34,846 nucleotides of DNA, taken from positions 1-34,846 of the forward strand of contig JANYCF010000034.1 of NCBI GenBank assembly GCA_025360455.1, in the 5' to 3' direction. The translations under genes were made by a program, and so were the position numbers. This document shows, piece by piece, positions 20,331 to 29,232 of the stretch. The notes below the pieces were generated by a model, which made no database searches, was not told the DNA's origin, and worked only from the letters and a program-made list of their open reading frames with translations. This stretch comes from Opitutaceae bacterium (GTDB lineage: Bacteria > Verrucomicrobiota > Verrucomicrobiia > Opitutales > Opitutaceae). Positions within the stretch are counted from its first letter, which is position 1. Each line of letters starts with the position of its first letter.

Positions 20331-21821
20331 TTATTCGTTGCCGTAGAGCACCCAGGTTTCCTTGCTGCCGCCGCCTTGGGAGGAGTTGACGACCATGGAG
20401 CCTTTGCGGAGCGCTACGCGGGTGAGTCCGCCGGGAATCACCACGGGTTTTTCGCCATAGAGAATAAAGGGCCGCAGATCGATGTGGCGCCCGGCAAAGC
20501 CCTCGCCATCGAAATGCGTCGGGTGGCGTGAGAGTGAGATCATCGGCTGGCCGACGTAATTCCGCGGATCGGCCAAAATGCGTTTGCGGAAATCGTCACG
20601 CTCGGCCTGCGTCGCGTGCGGGCCCATGAGCATGCCGTAACCGCCGGCTTCGTTCGCGGCTTTCACCACGAGTTTGTCGAGATTCTCAATCATATACTGT
20701 TTGTCCGATTCCTCGCTGGCCAAATAGGTCTCCACGTTCGGGATCAGCGGCTCTTGGCCGAGGTAGTACTTGATGATGCGCGGGACGAAATAATACATGA
20801 CCTTGTCGTCCGCCACGCCGGTGCCGATGGAGTTGGCGAGCGAGACGGTGCCGGCGCGATAGGCGTTGACCAAGCCGGGGACACCGAGCGCGGAGTCGCG
20901 CCGAAAGACAGTCGGGTCGAGAAAATCATCGTCGATGCGGCGGTAAACGACGTGGACCGGACGGAGTCCTTTGGTCGTGCGCATGTAGAGATGCTGATCG
21001 CGGACGACGAGATCTCGGCCTTCGACGATATCGATACCCATCTGGCGGGCGAGGTACGTGTGCTCGAAATAGGCGGAGTTGGCCGAGCCGGGAGTGAGCA
21101 GCACGACGGTGGGATCAGCCACGCCCGCAGGCGCCACATGACGCAGCATCTTCAGCAATTCGTCAGGATAATGGTCCACCGGCCGCACGCCGTAGGATTC
21201 GTAGATTTCCGGGAACGTGCGTTTGAGGGCGCGGCGGTTTTCCAGGACGTAGCTGACGCCGGAAGGGCAACGCGCGTTATCTTCGAGCACCATGTACTGG
21301 CCTTTGTCGTCGCGGATGATGTCGGTGCCGCAGATATGAATATAAATATCCTTCGGCACTTTGAAGTTCACGAACTCGCGCCGAAAATGTTTCGCGGACA
21401 AAACATAGTGCGGCGGAATGGTGCCGTCGCGCAGGATGTGTTGTTCGTGGTAGATATCGTGCAGGAAAAGATTGAGCGCGGTGATGCGTTGAATGAGGCC
21501 GGCTTCGAGTTTCTCCCACTCCTGGGCGGGGATGATGCGCGGCACGAGATCGAAGGGGAACACGCGTTCGGCGCCTTGGGCATCGCCGTACACATTGAAG
21601 GTGATACCTTGGCGCAGGAAGGCCAGGTCTACGGACCGGCGCTTGGCATCGAAGGCCTCTTTGCCGACGCCGGCGAAGCGTTCCGCGTAGCGTTGGTAGT
21701 GGGGCCGCATGCGCTGATCAGGCCCCATCATTTCATCAAAAAATCCATCCGTCTTGTAGCCGGCGAACGGGTCTGGAGTGTCGGCCAAACCCGGGGGGAG
21801 AGGAGAGTTGTGGGTTACCAT
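20331..21821 (-). CDS. Circularly permuted ATP-grasp protein (stand-alone)
   Basis: A type 2 circularly permuted ATP-grasp protein (COG2308 group), predicted to form an amide bond using ATP through an acyl phosphate. It has 496 residues. Near the N-terminus is DGFFDEMM, typical of this group, then ITFNVYGD. The nucleotide/metal region is [18 protein letters not shown] and then [11 protein letters not shown] at about 165-196, with the EDN triplet complete. [14 protein letters not shown] lies at about 241-254 and [28 protein letters not shown] at about 313-340. The C-terminal part has [13 protein letters not shown] (about 385) and [32 protein letters not shown]. It lies between a transglutaminase gene upstream and an alpha-E gene downstream on the same strand. 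The substrate is unknown. Confidence 0.93.
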   Translation of the reverse strand: MVTHNSPLPPGLADTPDPFAGYKTDGFFDEMMGPDQRMRPHYQRYAERFAGVGKEAFDAKRRSVDLAFLRQGITFNVYGDAQGAERVFPFDLVPRIIPAQEWEKLEAGLIQRITALNLFLHDIYHEQHILRDGTIPPHYVLSAKHFRREFVNFKVPKDIYIHICGTDIIRDDKGQYMVLEDNARCPSGVSYVLENRRALKRTFPEIYESYGVRPVDHYPDELLKMLRHVAPAGVADPTVVLLTPGSANSAYFEHTYLARQMGIDIVEGRDLVVRDQHLYMRTTKGLRPVHVVYRRIDDDFLDPTVFRRDSALGVPGLVNAYRAGTVSLANSIGTGVADDKVMYYFVPRIIKYYLGQEPLIPNVETYLASEESDKQYMIENLDKLVVKAANEAGGYGMLMGPHATQAERDDFRKRILADPRNYVGQPMISLSRHPTHFDGEGFAGRHIDLRPFILYGEKPVVIPGGLTRVALRKGSMVVNSSQGGGSKETWVLYGNE

Positions 21822-21886
21822 ACCTGATATTTAGCAGGCCCCGTGCTAGCTCTTGATCTATTTTGTCAAAATCAGGTGTTCTAAAC

Positions 21887-21956
21887 GGTGGAACCCGGCC
21901 TCTGGACGGGTTTTTATGGAGCATCGAACCAACCCGTCCAGAGGCCGGGTTCCACC
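21887..21956. repeat. REP family C, perfect inverted pair
   Basis: The arms are GGTGGAACCCGGCCTCTGGA plus CGGG and their exact complement ending CCGGGTTCCACC, with about 20 bases between. It lies in the 163-base gap between two cluster genes. A decayed copy is at 8307. Confidence 0.92.
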
Positions 21957-21984
21957 CAATGCAATTGCCTCGCAGGCAACGGGC

Positions 21985-22866
21985 CTACTCCTCCGGCTCC
22001 ACCGTCACTCCGATTTGCAGCGTGTGACCGCCGCCACCACTGAAGACGCCGCGGGTCGGGCTGACATCGGAATAATCCCGCCCGCGCGCTACCACGATGT
22101 GACCGGAGCCGGCGAAGCAGGAGTTGGTCGGATCATAATCCACCCAGCCCACTTCGGGGACAAAGATCGAAACCCACGCGTGCATCGCGTCCGCCCCGAT
22201 CAAGCGGGGCTGGCCGGCCGGGGGATTCGTCAGCAAGTAACCGCTGACATACGCGGCGGGCAATCCTTGTTGGCGCAGACAACTGAGCAAGAGATGCGTG
22301 AAATCCTGACAGACGCCGCGTCTCGTTTGGAGCACCTCGCTGAGTGGCGTGCTCACATCGGTGGCGGTCGCATCGAAGGTGAAGGTTTCGCTGAATTTGC
22401 GGCCGAGCTGTTCGATCCATTCCAGCAAGGGTGTGTGGTCGGCGTCGAGGCCGTCAGCCAGCGTGGCCGCTTCCGGCAGCAACGGGACGCGGGCGGTGGC
22501 GTGCAAATATTGCTCCAGCTCGAACTGGCCCCGGTCGCGGATCGCATGCGCCACTTGTTCGCGGGCGGAAGCCAGAGGCAGCGTGATGCCCGGCAGGGGG
22601 CGAACATCCGCCGTGCGTTTGACGGTGCTGTGGCTGGTGATGGTCATTTCCTGGTGCGACTCGCGGATGGAGAAAAAATGCCGGGTGTTGCCAAAATAAT
22701 CCGTGCGAGACGTGAGATCGGGTGCCGGTGGATAAATATCCAACTGAAAATCGAGGCATTCCTGGGTGGCTTCATTGCGCGGTTGGAGCTGCAACATCTG
22801 CCAAGCCGCGGTTGACGGCCCGCCGTGTTGGTAAACCGTATGATGAGTGATCTGAATCGTGGGCAT
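21985..22866 (-). CDS. Transglutaminase-like protein (second copy)
   Basis: This has the same architecture as the protein at 18223 but is clearly diverged from it. The 293 residues have an N-terminal Bact_transglu_N region (IQITHHTVYQHGG...) and a transglutaminase core with Cys 186 (RGVCQDFTH), His 229 (DAMHAWVS) and Asp 245 (DYDPTN). The GRDYSDVSPTRGVFSGGGGH block and a C-terminal strand ending VTVEPEE follow. The triad is complete, so catalysis is expected. It starts 15 bases after the stop of the ATP-grasp/alpha-E fusion and is almost certainly co-transcribed with it. This mirrors the alpha-E to transglutaminase order at 19131. No signal peptide is seen, so it is presumably cytoplasmic. 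Confidence 0.93.
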   Translation of the reverse strand: MPTIQITHHTVYQHGGPSTAAWQMLQLQPRNEATQECLDFQLDIYPPAPDLTSRTDYFGNTRHFFSIRESHQEMTITSHSTVKRTADVRPLPGITLPLASAREQVAHAIRDRGQFELEQYLHATARVPLLPEAATLADGLDADHTPLLEWIEQLGRKFSETFTFDATATDVSTPLSEVLQTRRGVCQDFTHLLLSCLRQQGLPAAYVSGYLLTNPPAGQPRLIGADAMHAWVSIFVPEVGWVDYDPTNSCFAGSGHIVVARGRDYSDVSPTRGVFSGGGGHTLQIGVTVEPEE

Positions 22867-22881
22867 CGTTGTGTTGTCGGA

Positions 22882-25344
22882 TTACCGGATGCTGGCGTGG
22901 GAAAAATAAATCTGCGTGAGCCGGCTGTTCATTTCGATGAAGCCATTCTGGATCACGCCAAAGACATTCAGGGCAACGTTGGGGTTGGTGGCCAGTTCAC
23001 CGAGATTCGCCAGGCGCACATCGCTGAGGATGCGAAAAGCCAGGGTGCGCAATTCTCCGACCGCGAGGGGCGAGAGCGCCTCGGGCAGGGTGCTGAGGTG
23101 TTCGTTGATGGCTTCCACCTGATAGCGCAGTCCGCGCGGGTTTTCCGGCGAGAGAAAAAGCCAATCGAGGGCGGCCGTGGCGTCGAGCGCTCCGTGAAAC
23201 ACCGAATGGTAGGTGAACAAACTGTCGGCGAGATGCAGCAGGGTTTGCAGGCGAAATTCCGTGGGCGCGGAACCGTCGGCCGGGTGCAACAAATCACGCA
23301 GGAGCGCGAGGAGCTGGATGCCGCGCTCGAGCCGGCGGCCGAGATCGAGAAAGCGCCAGGCGGGGTCGCGTGGCATGGCTTCGGTGGTGACGCCTTCGAA
23401 AATGGTGAGCTGCTGTTTCAGGCCGATACAGGCGGCGGTATCAAACACGGCGTGCTTGCGCCGGAGCTGACGGAGCATCGGCTGGGATTCGGGCGGAAGC
23501 TGAACTTTGATGCGCTCCAGCAAACCGGCGAACAAATCGAGATTGGCCGCCAGACTGCAAACTGAGGTGCGATCAGCCGCCGCGCGACGCACGAGCGACG
23601 CGCGTTGTTCCAGCGTCGCGTCGTCCGGGGCGGTTACGCCTTGGGCCCGCAGGACCAAGCCCAAGGTGTCATCGGCAACGCCCGGATCGAGGAGCGCGAT
23701 ATCATCGCGCAGGAGCGGATCGATTTTTTCCAGCTGGCGGACCAATTGGCTGCAGCGTTCCAGATAACGGCCGAGCCAGAAAAAATTATCGGCCATGCGG
23801 CTCGGCGTCGCCGCGGAATGACGCAGCGCTTCGGTGGTGCGGGCGGGCGTCAGATGGATGAGGCCTTGCTCAGTCGGGGCCTCTTGCAACACCCAGGTAT
23901 CTTTGCTGATGCTGCCTTGCTGGAGCGAGACGATCATGTCCTCACCCTTCGGATTACAGCGGGTGAGCCCGCCGGGCATCACACTGTAATCACCGTCATG
24001 CCACGTGAGAAAAACGCGTGTGATGAAAGGCATCGGACGAAGCTGGCCTTCGTGCCAGCCCGGGGTGGTGCCGTGCAAGACTCGTTCCTGTCCGCACCAC
24101 GCCCAGGGGCGGGCGCGGATTTCGTCGGCGAGGGCTGCGCAGGCCGCTTTGCCGAGGCGGGCGCCGTAGCGTGGCGGCAGCGAAGCACGGCCGCGGAAAG
24201 TCGGTTTCACCACGAGAGTGGAGAGATTTTTGAGAATGTATTCCAGCGGCCCGCTCTGGCCGCCCCACCACGTCGCGGCACTCGGCAGCTGCAGTTCTTC
24301 ACCCAGGATGCGCCGACAGAGCGGTTGCAAAAACGCGAGCAACGCGGGCGTCTCGAGTGCGCGGGCACCGAGCTGGTTGGCGAGAGCGACCTGGCCGCCA
24401 TGCGCCGCCTGCACGAGTCCGGGCACGCCGAGCAAGGAGCTGGCTTCGAGTTCGAGCGGATCGCAATAATCCGAATCCACGCGGCGCATGAGCACATCCA
24501 TGCGTTTCAATCCGCCGACCGTACGGAGAAATACCTGCCGGTCACGTGTGATGAGATCTTCGCCTTCGACCAGCGTGTAACCGAGGTAGCGGGCGAGATA
24601 CGCCTGTTCGAAATAGGTTTCGTTGGCCGGCCCGGGGGAGAGCAGCGCAATCTCGGAAGATTCGAGATGGGGCGAAAGGGCTTCGAGTGACGCGCGGTAG
24701 TCGTGGAAAAATTGATGGAGCCGCTGCACGGGCGCGCGTTGGAAAATATTCGGCAACGCCTGCCGGGCGATGATGCGGTTTTGCAGCGAGTAGCCGAGGC
24801 CGGAGGGCGCATCAAGGCGGTCTTCGATCACCCACCATTTGCCATCAGGCGAACGCGCGAGATCGACCGCGTACGTGTGGAGAAACGGTCCCTCGCGGCT
24901 TCCCAGGCCGGAGCAGGCACGGAGAAAGTGCGGGTTGGCCATCGCCAGCTGGGCGGGCAACAAGCCTTCGCGCAACAGTTGCTGCGGGCCGTACAGGTCG
25001 CGCAGGAGTTCGTTGAGCAGGTGCGCGCGCTGGCGGAGTCCGCTGGTGAGCTGCGTCCATTCGCCTGCACCGATCAGCAACGGCACGGCATCAAGCGGCC
25101 ACGGCTGCGCACCGGATTGCTGGCCGAGGTAGACGTTCATGCTGACGTCTTGCTCGAGAATGGCGCGGTGACACGCCTCGGTGGCCGATTGTAGTTTGGC
25201 TCCGGGGGAGGTGCCGAGCAGATCGAAAAATTCCGTCCACGGTCCGCGCAAGTTGCCGGCCGGATCCGCGCACTCATCAAAACGACTCTTCATCCCGGCA
25301 TAGCCGAGAGGAGCGAGACGGGTGGTGGGCGTGGAGGCGGACAT
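22882..25344 (-). CDS. Circularly permuted ATP-grasp / alpha-E fusion protein
   Basis: The 820 residues join two domains that occur as separate genes at 20331 and 19128. The ATP-grasp part (about 1-490) has MNVYLGQQ, WWVIEDR...APSGLGYSLQNR (about 170-190), LLSPGPANETYFEQAYLARYLGY, LLGVPGLVQAAHGGQVALANQLGA, LVVKPTFRG (about 377) and VMPGGLTRCNPKGEDMIVSLQQGS. The alpha-E part (about 515-820) starts at SRMADNFFWLGRYLERCSQLV and ends FIEMNSRLTQIYF. The metal-binding EDN triplet of the stand-alone paralogue is EDR here, so the two ATP-grasps probably differ in chemistry or substrate. It is the second gene of the cluster, 229 bases after the transglutaminase-DUF2126 gene across a family-A REP, and is tightly followed by a transglutaminase gene. 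Confidence 0.92.
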   Translation of the reverse strand: MSASTPTTRLAPLGYAGMKSRFDECADPAGNLRGPWTEFFDLLGTSPGAKLQSATEACHRAILEQDVSMNVYLGQQSGAQPWPLDAVPLLIGAGEWTQLTSGLRQRAHLLNELLRDLYGPQQLLREGLLPAQLAMANPHFLRACSGLGSREGPFLHTYAVDLARSPDGKWWVIEDRLDAPSGLGYSLQNRIIARQALPNIFQRAPVQRLHQFFHDYRASLEALSPHLESSEIALLSPGPANETYFEQAYLARYLGYTLVEGEDLITRDRQVFLRTVGGLKRMDVLMRRVDSDYCDPLELEASSLLGVPGLVQAAHGGQVALANQLGARALETPALLAFLQPLCRRILGEELQLPSAATWWGGQSGPLEYILKNLSTLVVKPTFRGRASLPPRYGARLGKAACAALADEIRARPWAWCGQERVLHGTTPGWHEGQLRPMPFITRVFLTWHDGDYSVMPGGLTRCNPKGEDMIVSLQQGSISKDTWVLQEAPTEQGLIHLTPARTTEALRHSAATPSRMADNFFWLGRYLERCSQLVRQLEKIDPLLRDDIALLDPGVADDTLGLVLRAQGVTAPDDATLEQRASLVRRAAADRTSVCSLAANLDLFAGLLERIKVQLPPESQPMLRQLRRKHAVFDTAACIGLKQQLTIFEGVTTEAMPRDPAWRFLDLGRRLERGIQLLALLRDLLHPADGSAPTEFRLQTLLHLADSLFTYHSVFHGALDATAALDWLFLSPENPRGLRYQVEAINEHLSTLPEALSPLAVGELRTLAFRILSDVRLANLGELATNPNVALNVFGVIQNGFIEMNSRLTQIYFSHASIR

Positions 25345-25474
25345 CGGCGTGCCGGGAATTTTCCAGCGGGACCGCCCCGCTGCAAGCGAGGAGTGATGCT
25401 ATGAAAGGTTCTCATCGGCGCTCGTTGTTGTGATGTTCAGGTTCACCGGTTAATTCCATTTTCAAAATCCGCTA

Positions 25475-25552
25475 TGTAGGAGCCTGTTTACAGGCGACAG
25501 CGATGCACGCCAACGGACGACGTTTCGAGTCGCCTGTAAACAGGCTCCTCCA
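25475..25552. repeat. REP family A, inverted pair
   Basis: The left arm is TGTAGGAGCCTGTTTACAGG plus CGAC. The right arm is GTCGCCTGTAAACAGGCTCC plus TCCA. It lies in the gap between the transglutaminase-DUF2126 gene and the ATP-grasp/alpha-E fusion, only about 20 bases after the stop of the former. Confidence 0.9.
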
Positions 25553-25573
25553 GTTTAAGCGGCGCCGCACCCT

Positions 25574-28500
25574 TCACGCGTGCCGCAGATCCAGCGTGAA
25601 CGGCGAGCCGGGTTGCGTGGCGGGAGGGAGGTTTATCGGTTGTCCCGCCGGCGTATGGCCAAACGGAATGAAGCGCGCGAGGCGCCGGCTTTCGGCTTCG
25701 TAGGAATTCACCGGTAACGTTTCCGGACTCAGCCCGCCGGGATGCGCGACGTGATAGGTGCAACCGCCGAGCGAACGCTGGTTCCATGTGTCTACCAGAT
25801 CGAAGGTGAGCGGCGCGTGGACGCCGATCGTGGGCTGCAAACAATTCGGCGGTTGCCATGCGCGATAACGCACGCCGGCGACGGCTTCGCCATTCGTGCC
25901 CGTGCCGTGCATGGTCAGACGGTGACCATTCACTGAGAGCGCAAAACGATTCCCGACGAGGCCGCTGGCTTTCACCTGCATGCGCTCGAGCGAGCTGTCG
26001 ACGTAGCGCACGGTGCCGCCGGCGCTGCCTTCTTCGCCGAGCACATGCCACGGTTCGAGGGCGGTGCGCAGCTCGATGTTGATATCGCGTTGGTCGAAAG
26101 CGCCGATGCGGGGGAAACGGAATTCGAAATGCGGCGCGAACCAGTCGGCTTGGAACGGATAACCCGCCGCCTGCAAATCGCGCACGACATCGGTGAAATC
26201 CGTCTGGCAAAAATGCGGGAGCATCCAGCGGTCGTGAATATCGCTGCCCCAGCGGATGAGGTCCTGCTTATACGGTTGTTGCCAGAATTTGCTCACGAGT
26301 CCGCGCAGCAACAGATGTTGGGCGAGGCTCATGCGCGCGTGCGGCGGCATTTCGAAGGCGCGCATTTCCACGAGGCCGAGGCGGCCGGTGGCGCTGCCGG
26401 GATCATAGAGTTTATCGATGCTGAACTCCGAGCGATGCGCGTTGCCGCTGGAGTCAGTAAGCAGATTCCGGAAGAGGCGGTCGACGAGCCACGGCGGACA
26501 TTGGCCGCCGCCGGCCGTTTGCTTGTCCATTTCGCGAAAGGCGATTTCCAATTCGTAGAGACTGTCGTTGCGTGCCTCGTCGATGCGCGGGGCTTGCGAG
26601 GTCGGTCCGATGAATAGACCTGAGAACAGATAGCTGAGCGACGGATGATTCTGCCAGTACGCGAGGAGCGAGCGGAGCAGATCGGGCCGTCGGAGCACGG
26701 GTGAATCGGACGGCGTCTCGCCGCCGAGGAGAATGTGGTTGCCGCCGCCGGTGCCGGTGTGGCGGCCATCGAGCATAAACTTTTCCGTGCCGAGCCGCGA
26801 CTGGCGCGCTTCTTCGTAGAGCGTGGTGGTGCGATCGACCAACTCATCCCACGTCTTGCTCGGGTGCATGTTGACCTCGATGACGCCGGGGTCGGGGGTG
26901 ACGGCGAGTTTGTTGAGGCGCGGATCTTTCGGCGGCGTTTCGCCTTCGATGATGATGGGGATGCCCATGCCGGTGACGGCGGTCTCGATGCCGGCGATCA
27001 GATCGAGATATTCCTCCGTGGTCGAAGCCGGCGGCATGAAAACGTGGAGCCGGCCATCGCGCGGTTGGACGCACAAAGCGGTGCGGATGACGTTGGGCGC
27101 GCTCTGGCCGACGGCGGGTTGGCGCGCCGGATCAAATTCGGCGGGAAGCTTGAGCTTTTGTTTGAATTCACCGGGGCCTTGGCCGGGAGACTTGGGCGCT
27201 TCGCCGGCGCGCACGAAGCGCTGACCGCTCGTCTCGGGTTGGATCTTGTATGAAAATTTCTTGGGCAACTCGCCGAAGGCTTGCGACGGATCTTGGATGG
27301 TGCCCCAAGGATAATCTTTTTCCGCGACCCACGGAATGGAATCGATCGGCAGGCGCAGTCCCATTGGCGAATCGCCGGGCGTGAGCCAGAGCGTGTCGTC
27401 GTCGCGCAAGAACCACGAGCCGGACATCCAGCCTTGTTTCTTGCCGTAGGTCACGCGCTTCAGCGGGAGAATATAGCCGGCGGTCTCGCCGAGCGTTTCC
27501 TGAAAGAGGCGGGTGAGACGTTCGCGCTCCTGCTTGTCCTTGATGTTGGATTTCTCGGCGGTGACGTTGGAGGGCAACCGGCGTTCCTTCCACGTGTAGT
27601 AGAAAACATCCTCGTAGCCCGGCATCAGGTGGGCCGGATTGACGCCGATCGTGCGCGCGATGCGGGTCGCGAGTTCTTTCGCCTCCTTCGCGCCGTGGCC
27701 GTAGTTTTTCGATTCGTCGGCGATGAGGCCGTCATCTTTCCAGATGGGCACGCCGTCTTTGCGCCAGTAGGCGGCGAGGGCGTAGCGGGGCAGCGGTTCG
27801 CCCGGATACCATTTGCCCTGGCCGTAATGAAGGAGGGAGCCGGGGGCGAATTTTCCGCGCAGGCGTTTGACCAACTCGCCGGAGAGCGTCCGCTTTTTGT
27901 GCGACATCGCCGTGAAATTCCACTCGGGGCCGTCGGGGTTGTCCACCGAGACAAACGTGGGCTCGCCGCCCATGGTGAGGCGAACGTCGTGCTTCACGAG
28001 ATCGGCGTCGATGGCGTGGCCGAGATTGGCGATGTGTTGCCATTGTTCCTCGGTGTACGGCTTGGTGACGCGCGGGGTTTCGGCGACGCGGGTGATCGAC
28101 ATCTCGAAACCAAATTCGACTTCGGCTTCGTCCACGCCGCCGGAAATGGCGGCTGCGCCGGAAGGATCGGGCGAGCAGGCGAGGGGAATGTGGCCTTCGC
28201 CAGCCATCAGCCCTGAGGTCGGATCGAGACCAACCCAGCCGGCGCCCGGCAAATAGACTTCGCACCACGCGTGGAGATCCGTGAAATCTTTTTCCGCGCC
28301 CGACGAACCGTCGAGGGATTTCACGTCGGATTTTAATTGGATTAGATAGCCCGAGACGAAACGGGCGGCGAGGCCGGCATGGCGGAGCGTGTTGACGAGC
28401 AACCACGCGGAATCGCGGCAGGAACCGGTGCCGTTGGTGAGCGTTTGCTCGGGAGTCTGGACGCCGGGCTCCAAGCGGATCGTGTAGCCAACGAGATTTT

Positions 28501-28957
28501 TGATGCGACTGTTCAGCGCGACCAGATAGTCGATGGTGCGTTGCGGCTTGAGGTCGAGCGAGGCGACGAGCTCCGCGAATTTCGGTTTGCGGGCGTGTTT
28601 GCGCAGGAACGGCGAGAGTTCGGTCGCGAGCTTTTTGTCGTAGGTGAAAGGATAATTCTCGGCGTACGGTTCGAGAAAAAAATCAAAGGGATTGTAGACG
28701 GACATCTCCGCCACCAAGTCCACGGTTACGGAGAAGCGTTGGGTTTTTTTCTCGACAACCAGGCGGGCGAGATAGTTGGAGTGCGGGTCTTGTTGCCAGT
28801 TGAGGAAATTGTCCGCCGGCTCGATTTTGAGCGAGTAGCTTAGGATCGGCGTCCGGCAATGCGGGGCTGGGCGCAACCGGATGACCTGCGGCCCGAGGGC
28901 GACGAGGCGATCATAAGTGTAGGAAGTCTGGTGGTGCAGTGCGGCGTGAATGGCCAT
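25574..28957 (-). CDS. Transglutaminase fused to DUF2126 (putative amidoligase)
   Basis: This 1127-residue protein opens the six-gene cluster. Residues 1-100 form the bacterial transglutaminase N-terminal region (IHAALHHQTSYTYDR). The core triad is Cys 180 (GTGSCRDSAW), His 229 (DLHAWCEVY) and Asp 245 (GLDPTSG). From about 300 to the C-terminus is DUF2126 (COG4196), a family that Pfam describes as a putative amidoligase. Its conserved blocks include LTMGGEPTFVS (about 327), GKWYPGEPLPRYAL (about 381), EVNMHPSKTWDEL (about 694), DGRHTGTGGGNHILLGG (about 730) and EMRAFEMPPHARMS. The ATG at 28957 gives the family N-terminus; the open frame to 29185 adds 76 unconserved residues. It is divergent from secA. 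A role in ATP-dependent peptide ligation is predicted but unproven, and the substrate is unknown. Confidence 0.92.
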   Translation of the reverse strand: MAIHAALHHQTSYTYDRLVALGPQVIRLRPAPHCRTPILSYSLKIEPADNFLNWQQDPHSNYLARLVVEKKTQRFSVTVDLVAEMSVYNPFDFFLEPYAENYPFTYDKKLATELSPFLRKHARKPKFAELVASLDLKPQRTIDYLVALNSRIKNLVGYTIRLEPGVQTPEQTLTNGTGSCRDSAWLLVNTLRHAGLAARFVSGYLIQLKSDVKSLDGSSGAEKDFTDLHAWCEVYLPGAGWVGLDPTSGLMAGEGHIPLACSPDPSGAAAISGGVDEAEVEFGFEMSITRVAETPRVTKPYTEEQWQHIANLGHAIDADLVKHDVRLTMGGEPTFVSVDNPDGPEWNFTAMSHKKRTLSGELVKRLRGKFAPGSLLHYGQGKWYPGEPLPRYALAAYWRKDGVPIWKDDGLIADESKNYGHGAKEAKELATRIARTIGVNPAHLMPGYEDVFYYTWKERRLPSNVTAEKSNIKDKQERERLTRLFQETLGETAGYILPLKRVTYGKKQGWMSGSWFLRDDDTLWLTPGDSPMGLRLPIDSIPWVAEKDYPWGTIQDPSQAFGELPKKFSYKIQPETSGQRFVRAGEAPKSPGQGPGEFKQKLKLPAEFDPARQPAVGQSAPNVIRTALCVQPRDGRLHVFMPPASTTEEYLDLIAGIETAVTGMGIPIIIEGETPPKDPRLNKLAVTPDPGVIEVNMHPSKTWDELVDRTTTLYEEARQSRLGTEKFMLDGRHTGTGGGNHILLGGETPSDSPVLRRPDLLRSLLAYWQNHPSLSYLFSGLFIGPTSQAPRIDEARNDSLYELEIAFREMDKQTAGGGQCPPWLVDRLFRNLLTDSSGNAHRSEFSIDKLYDPGSATGRLGLVEMRAFEMPPHARMSLAQHLLLRGLVSKFWQQPYKQDLIRWGSDIHDRWMLPHFCQTDFTDVVRDLQAAGYPFQADWFAPHFEFRFPRIGAFDQRDINIELRTALEPWHVLGEEGSAGGTVRYVDSSLERMQVKASGLVGNRFALSVNGHRLTMHGTGTNGEAVAGVRYRAWQPPNCLQPTIGVHAPLTFDLVDTWNQRSLGGCTYHVAHPGGLSPETLPVNSYEAESRRLARFIPFGHTPAGQPINLPPATQPGSPFTLDLRHA

Positions 28958-29232
28958 GAAGAGTGGGAGCCCATCGAATAGCAGGAGCCGGGCCGACAAT
29001 GTGCTGGATTCATTAAAACCTACCGTTCGTAGTATTAATAGTGGGCCGCTGAGAAAACCCCTGAGCAGGCTGGGATGCCTCGCGGCTGGCACGGACAGGC
29101 CTAATGGTTCGGTGGGCGAATTTGTGGCTGAGTGTATGATTCCTAAATGTTTACGACGATAGATGGGAAAAGTGACCTTCGTCATTTGCCATTTGCTAAG
29201 CTGCCGGACCGCCCTAATCGTCTGCCTCTTTC

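Noticed and set aside
20616-21827. 403-codon plus-strand ORF opposite the ATP-grasp gene (and similar at 18268, 21853, 22825, 23605, 27281)
   Set aside because: The minus-strand frames carry complete family motifs; the opposite frames show none.
18223-28957. RiPP or peptide-antibiotic gene cluster
   Set aside because: No precursor-like small ORF, transporter or leader-peptide protease was seen in or beside the six genes, and the domain set matches the general transglutaminase/ATP-grasp/alpha-E association instead.
28958-29185. 76-residue N-terminal extension of the transglutaminase-DUF2126 protein
   Set aside because: It is unlike any family N-terminus and uses the intergenic region shared with secA. 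The family start is at 28957.
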